Shown here: positions 18,121 to 26,680 of the stretch, in pieces | How positions within the stretch are numbered: the first letter of the stretch is position 1 | Layout: each line of letters begins with the position of its first letter | From: Streptomyces sioyaensis | Lineage (GTDB): Bacteria > Actinomycetota > Actinomycetes > Streptomycetales > Streptomycetaceae | Length of the DNA: 58,896 nt | Assembly: GCF_004122735.1 (NCBI RefSeq) | Contig: NZ_SDIF01000036.1 | Coordinates: 1-58,896, forward strand | Direction: 5' to 3' | Translations under genes and position numbers: made by a program | The notes under the pieces: generated by a model | Database searches by the model: none | What the model was told of the DNA's origin: nothing | The model's input: the letters and a program-made list of their open reading frames with translations, nothing else

Positions 18121-19515
18121 GTGAGTGCGCCCAGCAACCGCCGCTCCATATTCCTGGGACGCATGTCCCTGCCCGAGCGGAACTACCTCGCGGACGCCCT
18201 GCGCGCCGAAACCGTCGGCGGCATCCTCCTCCTCGCCGCCGCCGTAGCGGCCCTGATCTGGGCAAACACCCTCGGCGGAAGCTACGAGGCAGTCCGCGGA
18301 TTCCACCTCGGCCCGTCCGCACTGGGCCTGGATCTGTCCATCCAGCACTGGGCCGCCAACGGGCTGCTCGCGATCTTCTTCTTCGTGGCCGGCATCGAGC
18401 TCAAGCGCGAACTGGTCGCCGGCGAGCTGCGCGACCCACGCACCGCCGCACTCCCCGTGATCGCCGCGATCTGCGGGATGGCGATGCCGGCGGTCGTCTA
18501 CTTCGTGGTCAACAGCCTCGGCGGCGGCTCCCTGCAGGGCTGGGCGGTCCCCACCGCCACCGATATCGCCTTCGCCCTCGCCGTCCTGGCCGTGATCGGC
18601 ACCTCCCTGCCCGCCGCGCTGCGCGCCTTTCTGCTCACCCTCGCGGTCGTCGACGATCTCTTCGCGATCCTGATCATCGCGGTCTTCTTCACCTCGACGA
18701 TCAACTTCCTGGCGCTCGGGCTCTCCGTCGCCGGCCTGCTGCTCTTCTACGTGCTGCTGCGCAGGGGCGTCCAGGGCTGGTACGTCTATCTCCCGCTCGC
18801 CGTGGTCATCTGGGCCCTGATGGAGAACAGCGGGGTACACGCCACCATCGCCGGCGTCGCGATGGGCCTGATGCTGCGCTGCACCCGGCGCGAGGGCGAG
18901 ACGCACTCCCCGGGCGAGCACATCGAGCACCTGGTCCGCCCGCTCTCCGCGGGCTTCGCGGTACCGCTGTTCGCGCTCTTCTCCGCGGGCGTGTCCCTGT
19001 CCGGCGGCGCGATCCATGAGGTCTTCACCCGGCCGGAGACGCTCGGGGTCGTGCTCGGCCTGGTGGTGGGCAAAACGCTCGGCATCTTCGGTGGCACCTG
19101 GTGCGCCGCCCGCTTCACCAAGGCCCAGCTCAACCCCGACCTCAAGTGGCCGGACGTCTTCGCCGTCGCCTCCCTGGCCGGTATCGGCTTCACCGTCTCC
19201 CTGCTCATCGGCGAGCTCGCCTTCGCCGAAAACCCGGTCCTGACCGACGAGATCAAGGCATCGGTACTGATCGGCTCGCTGCTGGCGGCCGTCTTCGCCG
19301 GCATCCTCCTCAAGCTCCGCAACGCCAAGTACAAGGCGCTGTGCGAGGACGAGGAGCGGGACGAGGATCAGGACGGCATCCCGGACATCTACGAACGCGA
19401 CCAGCCCGCATTCCATCTCCGGATGGCAGCCATCCACGAAGCCAAGGCCGCGGAACACCGGCGGCTGGCCGAACTGGCCTCCGGCACGCACGCCGAAGAC
19501 GATGATCCGGCATGA
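18121..19515 (+). CDS. nhaA: Na+/H+ antiporter NhaA
   Basis: A 464-residue membrane antiporter with about 11-12 helices. It carries the NhaA signatures AIFFFVAGIELKRELVAGEL, PTATDIAFALAVLAVIG and LAVVDDLFAILIIA, where the adjacent Asp pair (the D163/D164 equivalents of E. coli NhaA) binds Na+. The C terminus has a charged cytoplasmic extension of about 60 residues (EDEERDEDQDGIPDIYERDQ) beyond the usual core, rich in acids and possibly regulatory. The start is GTG 18121. The next gene, a small membrane protein, begins 45 nt later and may be co-transcribed. Confidence 0.94.
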   Translation: MSAPSNRRSIFLGRMSLPERNYLADALRAETVGGILLLAAAVAALIWANTLGGSYEAVRGFHLGPSALGLDLSIQHWAANGLLAIFFFVAGIELKRELVAGELRDPRTAALPVIAAICGMAMPAVVYFVVNSLGGGSLQGWAVPTATDIAFALAVLAVIGTSLPAALRAFLLTLAVVDDLFAILIIAVFFTSTINFLALGLSVAGLLLFYVLLRRGVQGWYVYLPLAVVIWALMENSGVHATIAGVAMGLMLRCTRREGETHSPGEHIEHLVRPLSAGFAVPLFALFSAGVSLSGGAIHEVFTRPETLGVVLGLVVGKTLGIFGGTWCAARFTKAQLNPDLKWPDVFAVASLAGIGFTVSLLIGELAFAENPVLTDEIKASVLIGSLLAAVFAGILLKLRNAKYKALCEDEERDEDQDGIPDIYERDQPAFHLRMAAIHEAKAAEHRRLAELASGTHAEDDDPA

Positions 19516-19559
19516 TCTGAGAGGCTTTGCTTCCGGGTGACGAGAAGAGGGAGACGGCG

Positions 19560-20018
19560 ATGAGCGCAGCCGACAACGGCACGGAACGCAGCCTCGGACA
19601 GCTGGTGGCCACGGCCACGGCCGAGATGTCCGCGCTGCTGCACGACGAGATCGCGCTGGCCAAGGCGGAGTTCCGGCAGGACGCCAAGCGGGCGGGCATC
19701 GGCGGTGCCGCGTTCTCGATGGCGGGCGCGCTGGCGCTGTTCGCGCTGCCGGTGCTGAGCTTCGCGGCGGCGTACGGCATCCACAACCTCGGCCTCGGGC
19801 TCGCCTGGTCCTTCCTGATCGTCGGCGGTGCCTTCCTGGTCCTCGCCGGGCTGCTGGCCCTCCTCGCGATGGCGAAGATGAAGAAGATCAAGAAGCCGGA
19901 GCGCTCCATCAGCTCCGCGAAGGAGACCGCGGCGGTGCTCCAGAAGGCCAAGCCGCACCCGCGCGTGGCGCCGGTGGAACACCCGATGCTGGAGTCTGTG
20001 ACACGCTCATCGGTATGA
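19560..20018 (+). CDS. Phage holin superfamily 6-like small membrane protein
   Basis: A 152-residue protein with an N-terminal amphipathic helix (LGQLVATATAEMSALLHDEIALAKAEFRQD), two membrane helices (about residues 55-80 and 85-108) and a Lys-rich cytoplasmic tail. This is the Phage_holin_3_6 family, which in actinobacteria is a housekeeping membrane protein of unknown function rather than a phage lysis gene. ATG 19560 is preceded by a purine-rich AGAAGAGGGAG site. The stop overlaps the start of the hydrolase gene by 4 bp (ATGA), so the two are coupled. Confidence 0.85.
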   Translation: MSAADNGTERSLGQLVATATAEMSALLHDEIALAKAEFRQDAKRAGIGGAAFSMAGALALFALPVLSFAAAYGIHNLGLGLAWSFLIVGGAFLVLAGLLALLAMAKMKKIKKPERSISSAKETAAVLQKAKPHPRVAPVEHPMLESVTRSSV

Positions 20019-20953
20019 CAGCCCCTGACAGCACGGCCTCGGTCGTACGGCTCGACGTCCCCGGCGGGAAAGCAGTCTCCCACCGTGACGTCGCGGCCAA
20101 CGGCGCCCGCTTCCACATCGCGGAGATGGGCGACGGCCCGCTGGTGCTGCTCCTGCACGGCTTTCCGCAGTTCTGGTGGACCTGGCGGCACCAGCTCCCG
20201 GCCCTTGCCCAGGCGGGCTTCCGCGCGGTGGCGATGGACCTGCGGGGCGTCGGCGGCAGCGACCGCACTCCGCGCGGCTACGACCCGGCGAACCTCGCCC
20301 TGGACATCACCGGCGTCATACGGTCCCTGGGGGAGCCGGACGCCGCACTCGTCGGGCACGACCTGGGCGGCTATCTCGCCTGGACGGCGGCGGTGATGCG
20401 GCCCAAGCTGGTGCGCCGGCTGGCCGTGTCCTCCATGCCGCATCCGCGCCGCTGGCGCTCGGCGATGCTCGCCGACGTCCGGCAGAGCGCCCGGAGTTCG
20501 CACATCTGGAACTTCCAGCGGCCCTGGCTGCCGGAACGCCGGCTGACGGCGGACGACGCGGAGCTGGTGGGCCGGATGATCCGCGACTGGTCCGGCCCCC
20601 GGCTGCCGGACGAGGACGCGCTCGCGGTCTACCGGCGGGCGATGAGCATCCCCTCGACGGCGCACTGCTCGATCGAGCCGTACCGCTGGATGGTGCGGTC
20701 GCTGGCCCGCCCCGACGGGATCCAGTTCAATCGCCGGATGAAGCGGCCGGTACGCGTGCCGACGCTGCATCTGCACGGCTCCCTCGACCCGGTGATGCGC
20801 ACCCGCAGCGCGGCCGGCTCCGGTCAGTACGTCGAGGCGCCGTACCGCTGGCGGCTGTTCGACGGGCTGGGGCACTTCCCGCACGAAGAGGACCCGGTGG
20901 CGTTCTCCACCGAGCTGATCAACTGGCTGAAGGATCCGGAACCGGACCGCTGA
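20015..20953 (+). CDS. Alpha/beta hydrolase, epoxide-hydrolase-like
   Basis: A 312-residue alpha/beta-hydrolase-fold enzyme. The oxyanion motif is HGFPQFWWTWR (about residues 47-57), the nucleophile Asp lies in GHDLGGY, and the catalytic His lies in DGLGHFPHEEDP near the C terminus. An Asp nucleophile (rather than Ser) places it with epoxide hydrolases and haloalkane dehalogenases. The substrate is unknown. It is translationally coupled to the upstream small membrane protein. Confidence 0.87.
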   Translation: MTAPDSTASVVRLDVPGGKAVSHRDVAANGARFHIAEMGDGPLVLLLHGFPQFWWTWRHQLPALAQAGFRAVAMDLRGVGGSDRTPRGYDPANLALDITGVIRSLGEPDAALVGHDLGGYLAWTAAVMRPKLVRRLAVSSMPHPRRWRSAMLADVRQSARSSHIWNFQRPWLPERRLTADDAELVGRMIRDWSGPRLPDEDALAVYRRAMSIPSTAHCSIEPYRWMVRSLARPDGIQFNRRMKRPVRVPTLHLHGSLDPVMRTRSAAGSGQYVEAPYRWRLFDGLGHFPHEEDPVAFSTELINWLKDPEPDR

Positions 20954-21197
20954 CGAGCCGCGTGCGGCCGGCGGCCCGGGGCAACGCGCGCCCCGGGCCG
21001 CACCGTTGAGGCGGCCTTCCCGGACCGTTCGTGCGCACGTCCGCGCACCGCTGAGCGGGCCGCCCGAACCGCTGAACGGGGCACTCCCGCGCCAGTCTCG
21101 AACGCTCGTATGACGAACAGCCAATTGCCCGGCGCATAGGCCAATTGGCGGTCCCCGAGGCGGTTACCGACCTTGGGCCACGGGCAGAGTCGAAGGT

Positions 21198-21395
21198 ATG
21201 GGCTGGACGCACGACTACCGTGACGTGGCACGCAACCGCCGCAGCAGTGCCGCTGCAGTGAGTACTCAGGACAGGGGAACACCGGACCTCGGGTCCGGAC
21301 CGTCCCCCGACCCGGCGCACCCGATGGGCATCCCGCGGATCCTGCGCCGCAGAGCGCGCTGGATGAGCGCGCGACTACGCCATCCCCGTACCTGA
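21198..21395 (+). CDS. Small hypothetical basic protein
   Basis: A 65-residue ORF with an ATG start and a GAAGG ribosome-binding site 3 nt upstream. It begins MGWTHDYRDVARNRRSS and is rich in Arg, Ser and Pro, without membrane segments. It resembles small conserved Streptomyces proteins of unknown function, but this is a weak memory-based judgement. It is convergent with the MarP-like protease gene. Confidence 0.45.
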   Translation: MGWTHDYRDVARNRRSSAAAVSTQDRGTPDLGSGPSPDPAHPMGIPRILRRRARWMSARLRHPRT

Positions 21396-21461
21396 CGCAT
21401 CCGGGCCCGCCGCCGGGGCGGGAAGCCCTGCTCCCCACCCCGGCGTGCCGCTCCCTCGGAC

Positions 21462-22661
21462 TCAGATCGCGCAGCCCTGGCTGTCGACCTGCTGCTCGGC
21501 CGTACGCCCCTTGACGATGTCCGAGCGGATCTCGTCGGAGGTCAGGGCGTAGCCGGTGTGCGAATCGTCCAGCGACTTCGCGAAGACGACGCCGTAGACC
21601 TCGCCCTTAGGGGTGAGCAGCGGGCCACCGGAGTTGCCCTGACGGACCGTGGCGTAGAGGGAGTAGACATCGCGGCGGACCGTGGCGCGGTGGTAGATGT
21701 CCGGGCCGTTCGCCTGGATACGGCCGCGGATACGGGCGGCGCGGACGTCATAGCCGCCGTTCTCCGGGAAGCCGGCGACGATGGCGTTGTTGCCGCTGCG
21801 CGCGTCCGGGCCCGCGAACCGCAGCGCCGGGGCGCTCAGCGACGGCACGTCCAGGACCGCGATATCGCGCTGCCAGTCGTAGAGCACGACCTTGGCGTCG
21901 TACGTGCGGCCCTCGCCGCCCACCTGGACGGTCGGCTCGCGCACCCCGCCGACGACATGGGCGTTCGTCATCACGCGGTGCCGGCCGAAGACGAAGCCGC
22001 TGCCTTCGAGGACCTTGCCGCAACCGGGAGCCGTACCGACGACCTTGACGATGCTGCGCCTGGCCTGTGCCGCCACCGGGCTGGTGGCGAGCCTCGGGTC
22101 GGGCGCGGGCACATTGTTGATCGGCTCGTTGGAGAACGGCGTGAAGACCTGCGGGAAGCCGTTCTGGGCGAGGACCGAGGAGAAGTCGGCGAACCACGTG
22201 CTGGCCTGCTGGGGCATGACCCGGGACACGCCCTGCAGCACCCTGGAGTTGCGGACCTCCTTGCCGAGGGTCGGCAGGGACGTGCCGGCCAGCGCCGAGC
22301 CGATCAGCCAGGCGACCAGCAGCATCGCCAGGACGTTGACCAGCGCGCCGCCGGTCGCGTCCAGCGCTCTGGCGGGTGACCAGGTGATGTGGCGGCGCAG
22401 TTTGTTGCCCAGATGGGTGGTGAGCGCCTGGCCCACGGATGCGCACACGATGACGATGGCGACCGCCGCGATGGCCGCGAAGGAGCCGGGTGTCGCATCA
22501 CCGGTGATCTCGTTCCAGATCACGGGCAGCAGATAGACCGCGACCAGGCCGCCTCCGAGGAAGCCGATCACGGACAGGATGCCGACGACAAAACCTTGCC
22601 GATAGCCGACGATCGCGAACCACACGGCCGCGACCAGCAGCAGGATGTCCAGGACGTTCAC
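21462..22661 (-). CDS. MarP-like membrane-anchored serine protease
   Basis: A 399-residue protein with four N-terminal membrane helices (CvpA-like; about residues 4-22, 27-45, 60-80 and 102-125) followed by an extracytoplasmic trypsin-like protease domain. The triad is His about 235 (TNAHVVGG), Asp about 266 (RDIAVLDV) and Ser about 344 (GNSGGPL). M. tuberculosis MarP (Rv3671c), with the same layout, is an acid-resistance periplasmic protease acting on the peptidoglycan hydrolase RipA. A Cys in the protease domain and the C-terminal Cys may form a disulfide. The start may be GTG 22661 or 22670. It follows the Nudix gene closely on the same strand. Confidence 0.9.
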   Translation of the reverse strand: MNVLDILLLVAAVWFAIVGYRQGFVVGILSVIGFLGGGLVAVYLLPVIWNEITGDATPGSFAAIAAVAIVIVCASVGQALTTHLGNKLRRHITWSPARALDATGGALVNVLAMLLVAWLIGSALAGTSLPTLGKEVRNSRVLQGVSRVMPQQASTWFADFSSVLAQNGFPQVFTPFSNEPINNVPAPDPRLATSPVAAQARRSIVKVVGTAPGCGKVLEGSGFVFGRHRVMTNAHVVGGVREPTVQVGGEGRTYDAKVVLYDWQRDIAVLDVPSLSAPALRFAGPDARSGNNAIVAGFPENGGYDVRAARIRGRIQANGPDIYHRATVRRDVYSLYATVRQGNSGGPLLTPKGEVYGVVFAKSLDDSHTGYALTSDEIRSDIVKGRTAEQQVDSQGCAI

Positions 22662-22674
22662 GCTCGCCACCGTC

Positions 22675-23403
22675 TCACGAGCGCCAGTCGAGTGGGACCG
22701 CCTTGTCACGGTCCCACGGAATCTCCCAGCCCGCGTAATGCAAGATCCGGTCGATCACTCCGGCCGTAAAGCCCCAGACCAGAGCATTCTCGACAAGGAA
22801 GGCGGGCCCGGTGTGGCCGCTGGGATGGCGCGACGTCACCCGATGGGCAGGGTCCGTGAGATCCGCCACGGGAACCGTGAACACCCGGGCGGTCTCCGCC
22901 TGATCGACCGCGCCGACCGGACTCGGCCGGCGCCACCACCCCAACACGGGTGTCACCACGAAGCCGCTGACGGGGATGTAGAGCCGCGGCAGCACCCCGA
23001 AGACCTGGACGCCGGCCGGATCGAGGCCGGTCTCCTCCTGGGCCTCGCGCAGCGCCGCCCGCACCGGGCCGGGCCCGTCGGCGTCACCGTCCTCCGGGTC
23101 GAGGGCACCGCCCGGGAAGGAGGGCTGGCCGGCATGGGAGCGCAGGGTGCCGGCGCGCTCCATCAGGAGCAGCTCGGGGCCGCGGGGGCCATGGCCGAAG
23201 AGGATCAGGACCGCGGACTGCCGGCCGCCGCTCTCCGGCGGCAGAAAGCGGCTGAGCTGGCGCGGCTGGATCGTGTCGGCCGCGCGGGCCACCGGGGCCA
23301 GCCACTCGGGCAGGCCGTCGGCGGAGACCGTGATCTTTCGACCGGGCTCCGCGCCGCGCATGCCCGCCTCCTCGTCGTACCACTGCTCCCGTGCACTTCT
23401 CAT
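22675..23403 (-). CDS. Nudix hydrolase, CoA pyrophosphatase type
   Basis: A 242-residue Nudix protein. It has the CoA-pyrophosphatase signature LLMERAGTLRSHAGQPSFPGG followed by a Nudix box with REAQEETGLD, so it probably cleaves CoA or its derivatives to 4'-phosphopantetheine and 3',5'-ADP. The Nudix box carries a few extra residues (DPEDGDADGPGPVRAAL) compared with the canonical spacing. ATG 23403 is chosen. It lies between nth and marP in a conserved same-strand trio. Confidence 0.86.
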   Translation of the reverse strand: MRSAREQWYDEEAGMRGAEPGRKITVSADGLPEWLAPVARAADTIQPRQLSRFLPPESGGRQSAVLILFGHGPRGPELLLMERAGTLRSHAGQPSFPGGALDPEDGDADGPGPVRAALREAQEETGLDPAGVQVFGVLPRLYIPVSGFVVTPVLGWWRRPSPVGAVDQAETARVFTVPVADLTDPAHRVTSRHPSGHTGPAFLVENALVWGFTAGVIDRILHYAGWEIPWDRDKAVPLDWRS

Positions 23404-23456
23404 CCGCGCCCCCTCAGGCCTGGCGTCGATCGTCGGTCACCTCTGGACGGCTGCCG

Positions 23457-24776
23457 TCACGAGGCGGCCGCCGGGGGCGCCATGGGGGGCGCGGGCTGCC
23501 CCGGATAGTCGGCCGGTGGCTTCAGCCGCTGCCCCGGCTGGCCCCCCAGCTCGTACTTGAGCAGCTTCTTCGCCTTCTCCGGGTCCGTCTCGCCCTCGCC
23601 GTACGCGGGGCACAGCGGGGCGATGGCGCAGGCGCCGCAGGCGGGCTTGCGGGAGTGGCAGACGCGGCGCCCGTGGAAGACGACGCGGTGCGAGAGCATC
23701 GTCCACTCGCTCTTGGGGAAGATCCCGGCGACGTCCGCCTCGACCTTCTCGGCGTCCTCCGCGGTGGTCCAGCCGAAGCGGCGGGCGAGGCGGCCGAAGT
23801 GCGTGTCGACGGTGATTCCGGGGACGCCGAAGGCGTTGCCCAGCACCACATTGGCGGTCTTGCGGCCGACCCCGGGGAGGGTGACGAGGTCCTCCAGGCG
23901 GCCCGGCACCTCGCCGCCGAAGCGGTCGCGCAGCGCCGCGGACAGGCCCAGCAGCGACTTCGCCTTGGCCCGGAAGAAGCCGGTCGGCCGGATCAGCTCC
24001 TCCAGCCGCTCCGGGTCGATGGCGGCCATGTCCTCGGGCGTCGGGCAGACCGCGAACAGGCGCGGGGTGGTCTGGTTGACCCTCAGGTCGGTGGTCTGCG
24101 CGGACAGGACCGTGGCGACCAGCAGCTCGAAGGGGTTGGTGAAGTCCAGCTCGGGGTGGGCGTACGGATACAGCTCGGCCAGCTCACGGTTGATCCGGCG
24201 GGCCCGGCGCACCATCGCGACCCGGGACTCGGGCTTGCGGGCGGGGGTCTTCTTGGCGGGGGCCTGCTTGGCGGCGGTCTTCTTGGCCGCCGTCTTCTTG
24301 GCGGCCGTCTTCTTGGCGGCCGTCTTCTTGGCGGCCGTCTTCTTGGCGGCCGTCTTCTTGGCGGCCGTCTTGGCCGTGGTCTTCTTGGCCGCGGTCGTCC
24401 GGGCGGGGGCCTGCCCGGCGGCAGGCGCGGCCTTCTTCGCGACGGCCTTCTTCGCCGTGGCCTTCTTGGTGACGGCCTTCTTGGCGGCCGCCGGCTTCTC
24501 GGGGGTTTCGTTCACGGCGGCCTTCTTCCCTGCCGAGGTCTTGCCCGCCGGGCTCTTTTCCGCGGCGGTCGGTGCGGTGGTGTCCGGTGCCGCCGGTCTC
24601 GACGCGCCGGGCTGCCGGACGGGCCGCTTCCGGACGGCCGACTCCCCGGGAGTCGATTTGTTACGTTTATCCGAACTCAAGGCGCGACCGGACGGCTGTT
24701 CGCCCACAGCGGAATCACGCCCTGCGCTCACCCGCCCGGCCCCCCAGTCCTCTGCTCTCACCGGCGTATTGGACAC
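23457..24776 (-). CDS. nth: Endonuclease III with a long Lys/Ala-repeat N-terminal tail
   Basis: A 439-residue protein. The last 260 residues are a complete DNA glycosylase/AP lyase: HhH motif LPGVGRKTANVVL with the catalytic Lys, the catalytic Asp in VDTHFGRLARR, and a C-terminal [4Fe-4S] cluster with four Cys (CHSRKPACGACAIAPLC). It removes oxidised pyrimidines in base excision repair. The preceding 170 residues are a disordered basic tail with repeated AAKKT units, resembling the histone-H1-like tails of HU or LigD-type mycobacterial proteins and likely to bind DNA. GTG 24776 is chosen because a TACTCT -10 box lies just upstream, suggesting a leaderless transcript. Divergent from crp. Confidence 0.93.
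   Translation of the reverse strand: MSNTPVRAEDWGAGRVSAGRDSAVGEQPSGRALSSDKRNKSTPGESAVRKRPVRQPGASRPAAPDTTAPTAAEKSPAGKTSAGKKAAVNETPEKPAAAKKAVTKKATAKKAVAKKAAPAAGQAPARTTAAKKTTAKTAAKKTAAKKTAAKKTAAKKTAAKKTAAKKTAAKQAPAKKTPARKPESRVAMVRRARRINRELAELYPYAHPELDFTNPFELLVATVLSAQTTDLRVNQTTPRLFAVCPTPEDMAAIDPERLEELIRPTGFFRAKAKSLLGLSAALRDRFGGEVPGRLEDLVTLPGVGRKTANVVLGNAFGVPGITVDTHFGRLARRFGWTTAEDAEKVEADVAGIFPKSEWTMLSHRVVFHGRRVCHSRKPACGACAIAPLCPAYGEGETDPEKAKKLLKYELGGQPGQRLKPPADYPGQPAPPMAPPAAAS
24271..24360. repeat. Six 15-bp tandem repeats inside nth
   Basis: The unit GCGGCCGTCTTCTTG occurs four times perfectly at 24301-24360. Two near-perfect copies precede it (24271-24300) and a partial copy follows. On the coding strand each unit encodes AAKKT. 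Copy number is likely to vary between strains through slippage without breaking the frame. Confidence 0.93.
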
Positions 24777-24879
24777 TCGGCCAGAGTAAGGCCAGCCACT
24801 GACATCCGGCTTGATCGCCGGGATTCGTGACTCCAATCGGCCCCCTGCCTTATGGCTCGGGGCACCGGTCCGGCAAACT

Positions 24880-24895
24880 TGTGATTGATCGCACT
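24880..24895. promoter_or_regulatory. CRP-type operator in the crp-nth intergenic region
   Basis: TGTGATTGATCGCACT matches the TGTGA-N6-TCACA pattern with GTG and CAC half sites 8 nt apart. It lies 64 nt before the crp start and 104 nt before the divergent nth start, in the least GC-rich part of the spacer. Crp in Streptomyces uses GTG/CAC half sites, and autoregulation through such a site is the simplest reading. Confidence 0.6.
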
Positions 24896-24958
24896 GTTTT
24901 GCATTCCGGCATGATGGGGACCACAGTCCCCCGGAGCATGTCGACAAGGAGAGAACTC

Positions 24959-25633
24959 GTGGACGACGTTCTGCGGCGCGCACCGCTCTTCGCGGCGCTC
25001 GATGACGAGCAGGCGGCCGAGCTGCGCGCCTCGATGGGAGAGGTCACGCTCGCCCGCGGCGACGCCCTGTTCCACGAAGGGGACCCCGGCGACCGCCTGT
25101 ATGTGGTCACCGAGGGCAAGGTGAAGCTGCACCGCACCTCCCCCGACGGCCGGGAAAACATGCTCGCCGTGCTCGGCCCCGGCGAGCTGATCGGGGAGCT
25201 CTCGCTCTTCGACCCGGGCCCGCGCACGGCCACCGCCTCCGCCCTCACCGAGGTCAAGCTCCTCGGCCTGGGCCACGGCGACCTCCAGCCCTGGCTGAAT
25301 GCCCGCCCCGAGGTCGCCACGGCGCTGCTGCGGGCGGTCGCCCGCCGGCTGCGCAAGACCAATGACCAGATGTCCGACCTGGTCTTCTCGGATGTGCCGG
25401 GCCGGGTGGCCCGCGCCCTGCTGGATCTGTCTCGCCGCTTCGGTGTGCAGTCCGAGGAGGGCATCCACGTGGTGCACGACCTGACGCAGGAGGAGCTGGC
25501 CCAGCTGGTGGGCGCCTCCCGTGAGACGGTCAACAAGGCGCTCGCCGACTTCGCGGGCCGCGGCTGGCTGCGCCTGGAGGCGCGCGCCGTGATCCTGCTG
25601 GACGTCGAGCGGCTGGCCAAGCGCTCGCGCTGA
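24959..25633 (+). CDS. crp: cAMP receptor protein Crp
   Basis: A 224-residue CRP/FNR-family regulator almost identical to Streptomyces Crp. An N-terminal cyclic-nucleotide-binding beta roll (GDRLYVVTEGKVKLHR, then the phosphate-binding cassette GELSLFDPGPRTATASA) is followed by the dimerisation helix. The C-terminal winged helix-turn-helix is TQEELAQLVGASRETVNKALADF. In Streptomyces Crp controls spore germination and is a global activator of antibiotic precursor supply. GTG 24959 follows an AAGGAGAG ribosome-binding site. A candidate self-binding site lies upstream and a terminator hairpin downstream, so the gene is probably monocistronic. Confidence 0.97.
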   Translation: MDDVLRRAPLFAALDDEQAAELRASMGEVTLARGDALFHEGDPGDRLYVVTEGKVKLHRTSPDGRENMLAVLGPGELIGELSLFDPGPRTATASALTEVKLLGLGHGDLQPWLNARPEVATALLRAVARRLRKTNDQMSDLVFSDVPGRVARALLDLSRRFGVQSEEGIHVVHDLTQEELAQLVGASRETVNKALADFAGRGWLRLEARAVILLDVERLAKRSR

Positions 25634-25654
25634 CCCGGCGCACGTACTGCCTGG

Positions 25655-25682
25655 GAAGGGCCCCGCTCCGGCGGGGCCCTTC
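25655..25682. terminator. 12-bp terminator hairpin after crp
   Basis: GAAGGGCCCCGC pairs with GCGGGGCCCTTC around a TCCG tetraloop, 21 nt after the crp stop codon. This is a strong intrinsic-type terminator for Streptomyces. Confidence 0.92.
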
Positions 25683-25824
25683 GTCATGGCCGACGGCGCC
25701 CCCTGGGCCGTCGCGGCGCCGCGGAGCCACCGTCCGCTCGGAGCCGGGCCCGAGATCCACTCGCCGCGCCCCGCCGCCCGTCAACCACTCGCGGCGCCGC
25801 CCGCCTCTTCGCCATAGTGCCGTC

Positions 25825-26643
25825 ATGACCAACGGCACCGGGCTGGACGAGGACGGCTGCTTCGTACGGGAAGGGTCCCTGGACCGGGTGTCCGCGCGGT
25901 TCGTGCCCGTCGTGGCGGAGCTCGGTGCCCGGCTCGGCGCGCACTTCGGCCCGGAGCGCCTGCACAGCAGCTATCTCTTCGGCAGCATCCCGCGCGGCAC
26001 CGCGGTCCCCGGAGTCTCCGACCTCGATGCGCTGCTCGCCCTGCGGGAGGAGCCCACCGATGCCGACCAGGCCGCCGCCCGCGCCGTCGAGGACCGGCTC
26101 GACACCGCCTTTCCGCAGCTCAACGGTGCGGGGATCCTGCTGTTCAGCACGGCCCGCCTGCTGAGCGAGCGGGAACGTCACGACCTGGGATGGTTCGTGG
26201 CCTGCCTGTGCACCCCGCTCAGCGGCCCGGATCTCGCCGCCCGGCTGCCCCGCTACCGCCCCACCTCGCTCCTCGCCCGGGAGACCAACGGCGATCTCTT
26301 CCGCAGCCTGCCCGGTCTGCGCGAGCGGGTCGCGGCGGCCACCACGGAAGCCGAGCGCACCCGGCTGACCCGGGGCGTGACGCGCCGGCTCGTACGGACC
26401 GGGTTCACTCTGGTCATGCCGCGCTGGGGCGGCTGGACCAGTGACCTCGCCGAGTCCGCGGAGGTGTTCGCCCGCTACTACCCAGCGCACGCCGGGCAGA
26501 TGCGCGCCGCCGCCCGCGCCGCCCGGGCGCCCGCTGCCCACCCGGAGCTGCTGGACGAGCTGCTCTTTGGCCTCGCCCCCTGGCTGGCCGACGAATATCT
26601 GGCCGTCCACGGGGCGAAGGCGCCCCGCCCGGAGGACCGCTGA
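25825..26643 (+). CDS. Nucleotidyltransferase-domain protein (MNT/aminoglycoside-type fold)
   Basis: A 272-residue protein with the polymerase-beta-like nucleotidyltransferase signature SYLFGSIPRGTAVPGVSDLDALL (about residues 49-71), giving G-S, R-G and the metal-binding D-x-D pair. The C-terminal two thirds are helical without a recognisable partner domain. Possible reactions are AMP or NMP transfer to a small molecule or a protein; the substrate is unknown. It is convergent with the MBL-fold gene with only 37 bp between stops. Confidence 0.75.
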   Translation: MTNGTGLDEDGCFVREGSLDRVSARFVPVVAELGARLGAHFGPERLHSSYLFGSIPRGTAVPGVSDLDALLALREEPTDADQAAARAVEDRLDTAFPQLNGAGILLFSTARLLSERERHDLGWFVACLCTPLSGPDLAARLPRYRPTSLLARETNGDLFRSLPGLRERVAAATTEAERTRLTRGVTRRLVRTGFTLVMPRWGGWTSDLAESAEVFARYYPAHAGQMRAAARAARAPAAHPELLDELLFGLAPWLADEYLAVHGAKAPRPEDR

Positions 26644-26680
26644 CGGAGCCTCTCGCCGTCGGGGAGGCACACCCGCGGCG

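Noticed and set aside
19560..20018. Prophage marker because of a holin-family gene
   Set aside because: This holin superfamily is a chromosomal membrane protein in actinobacteria, and no other phage genes are nearby.
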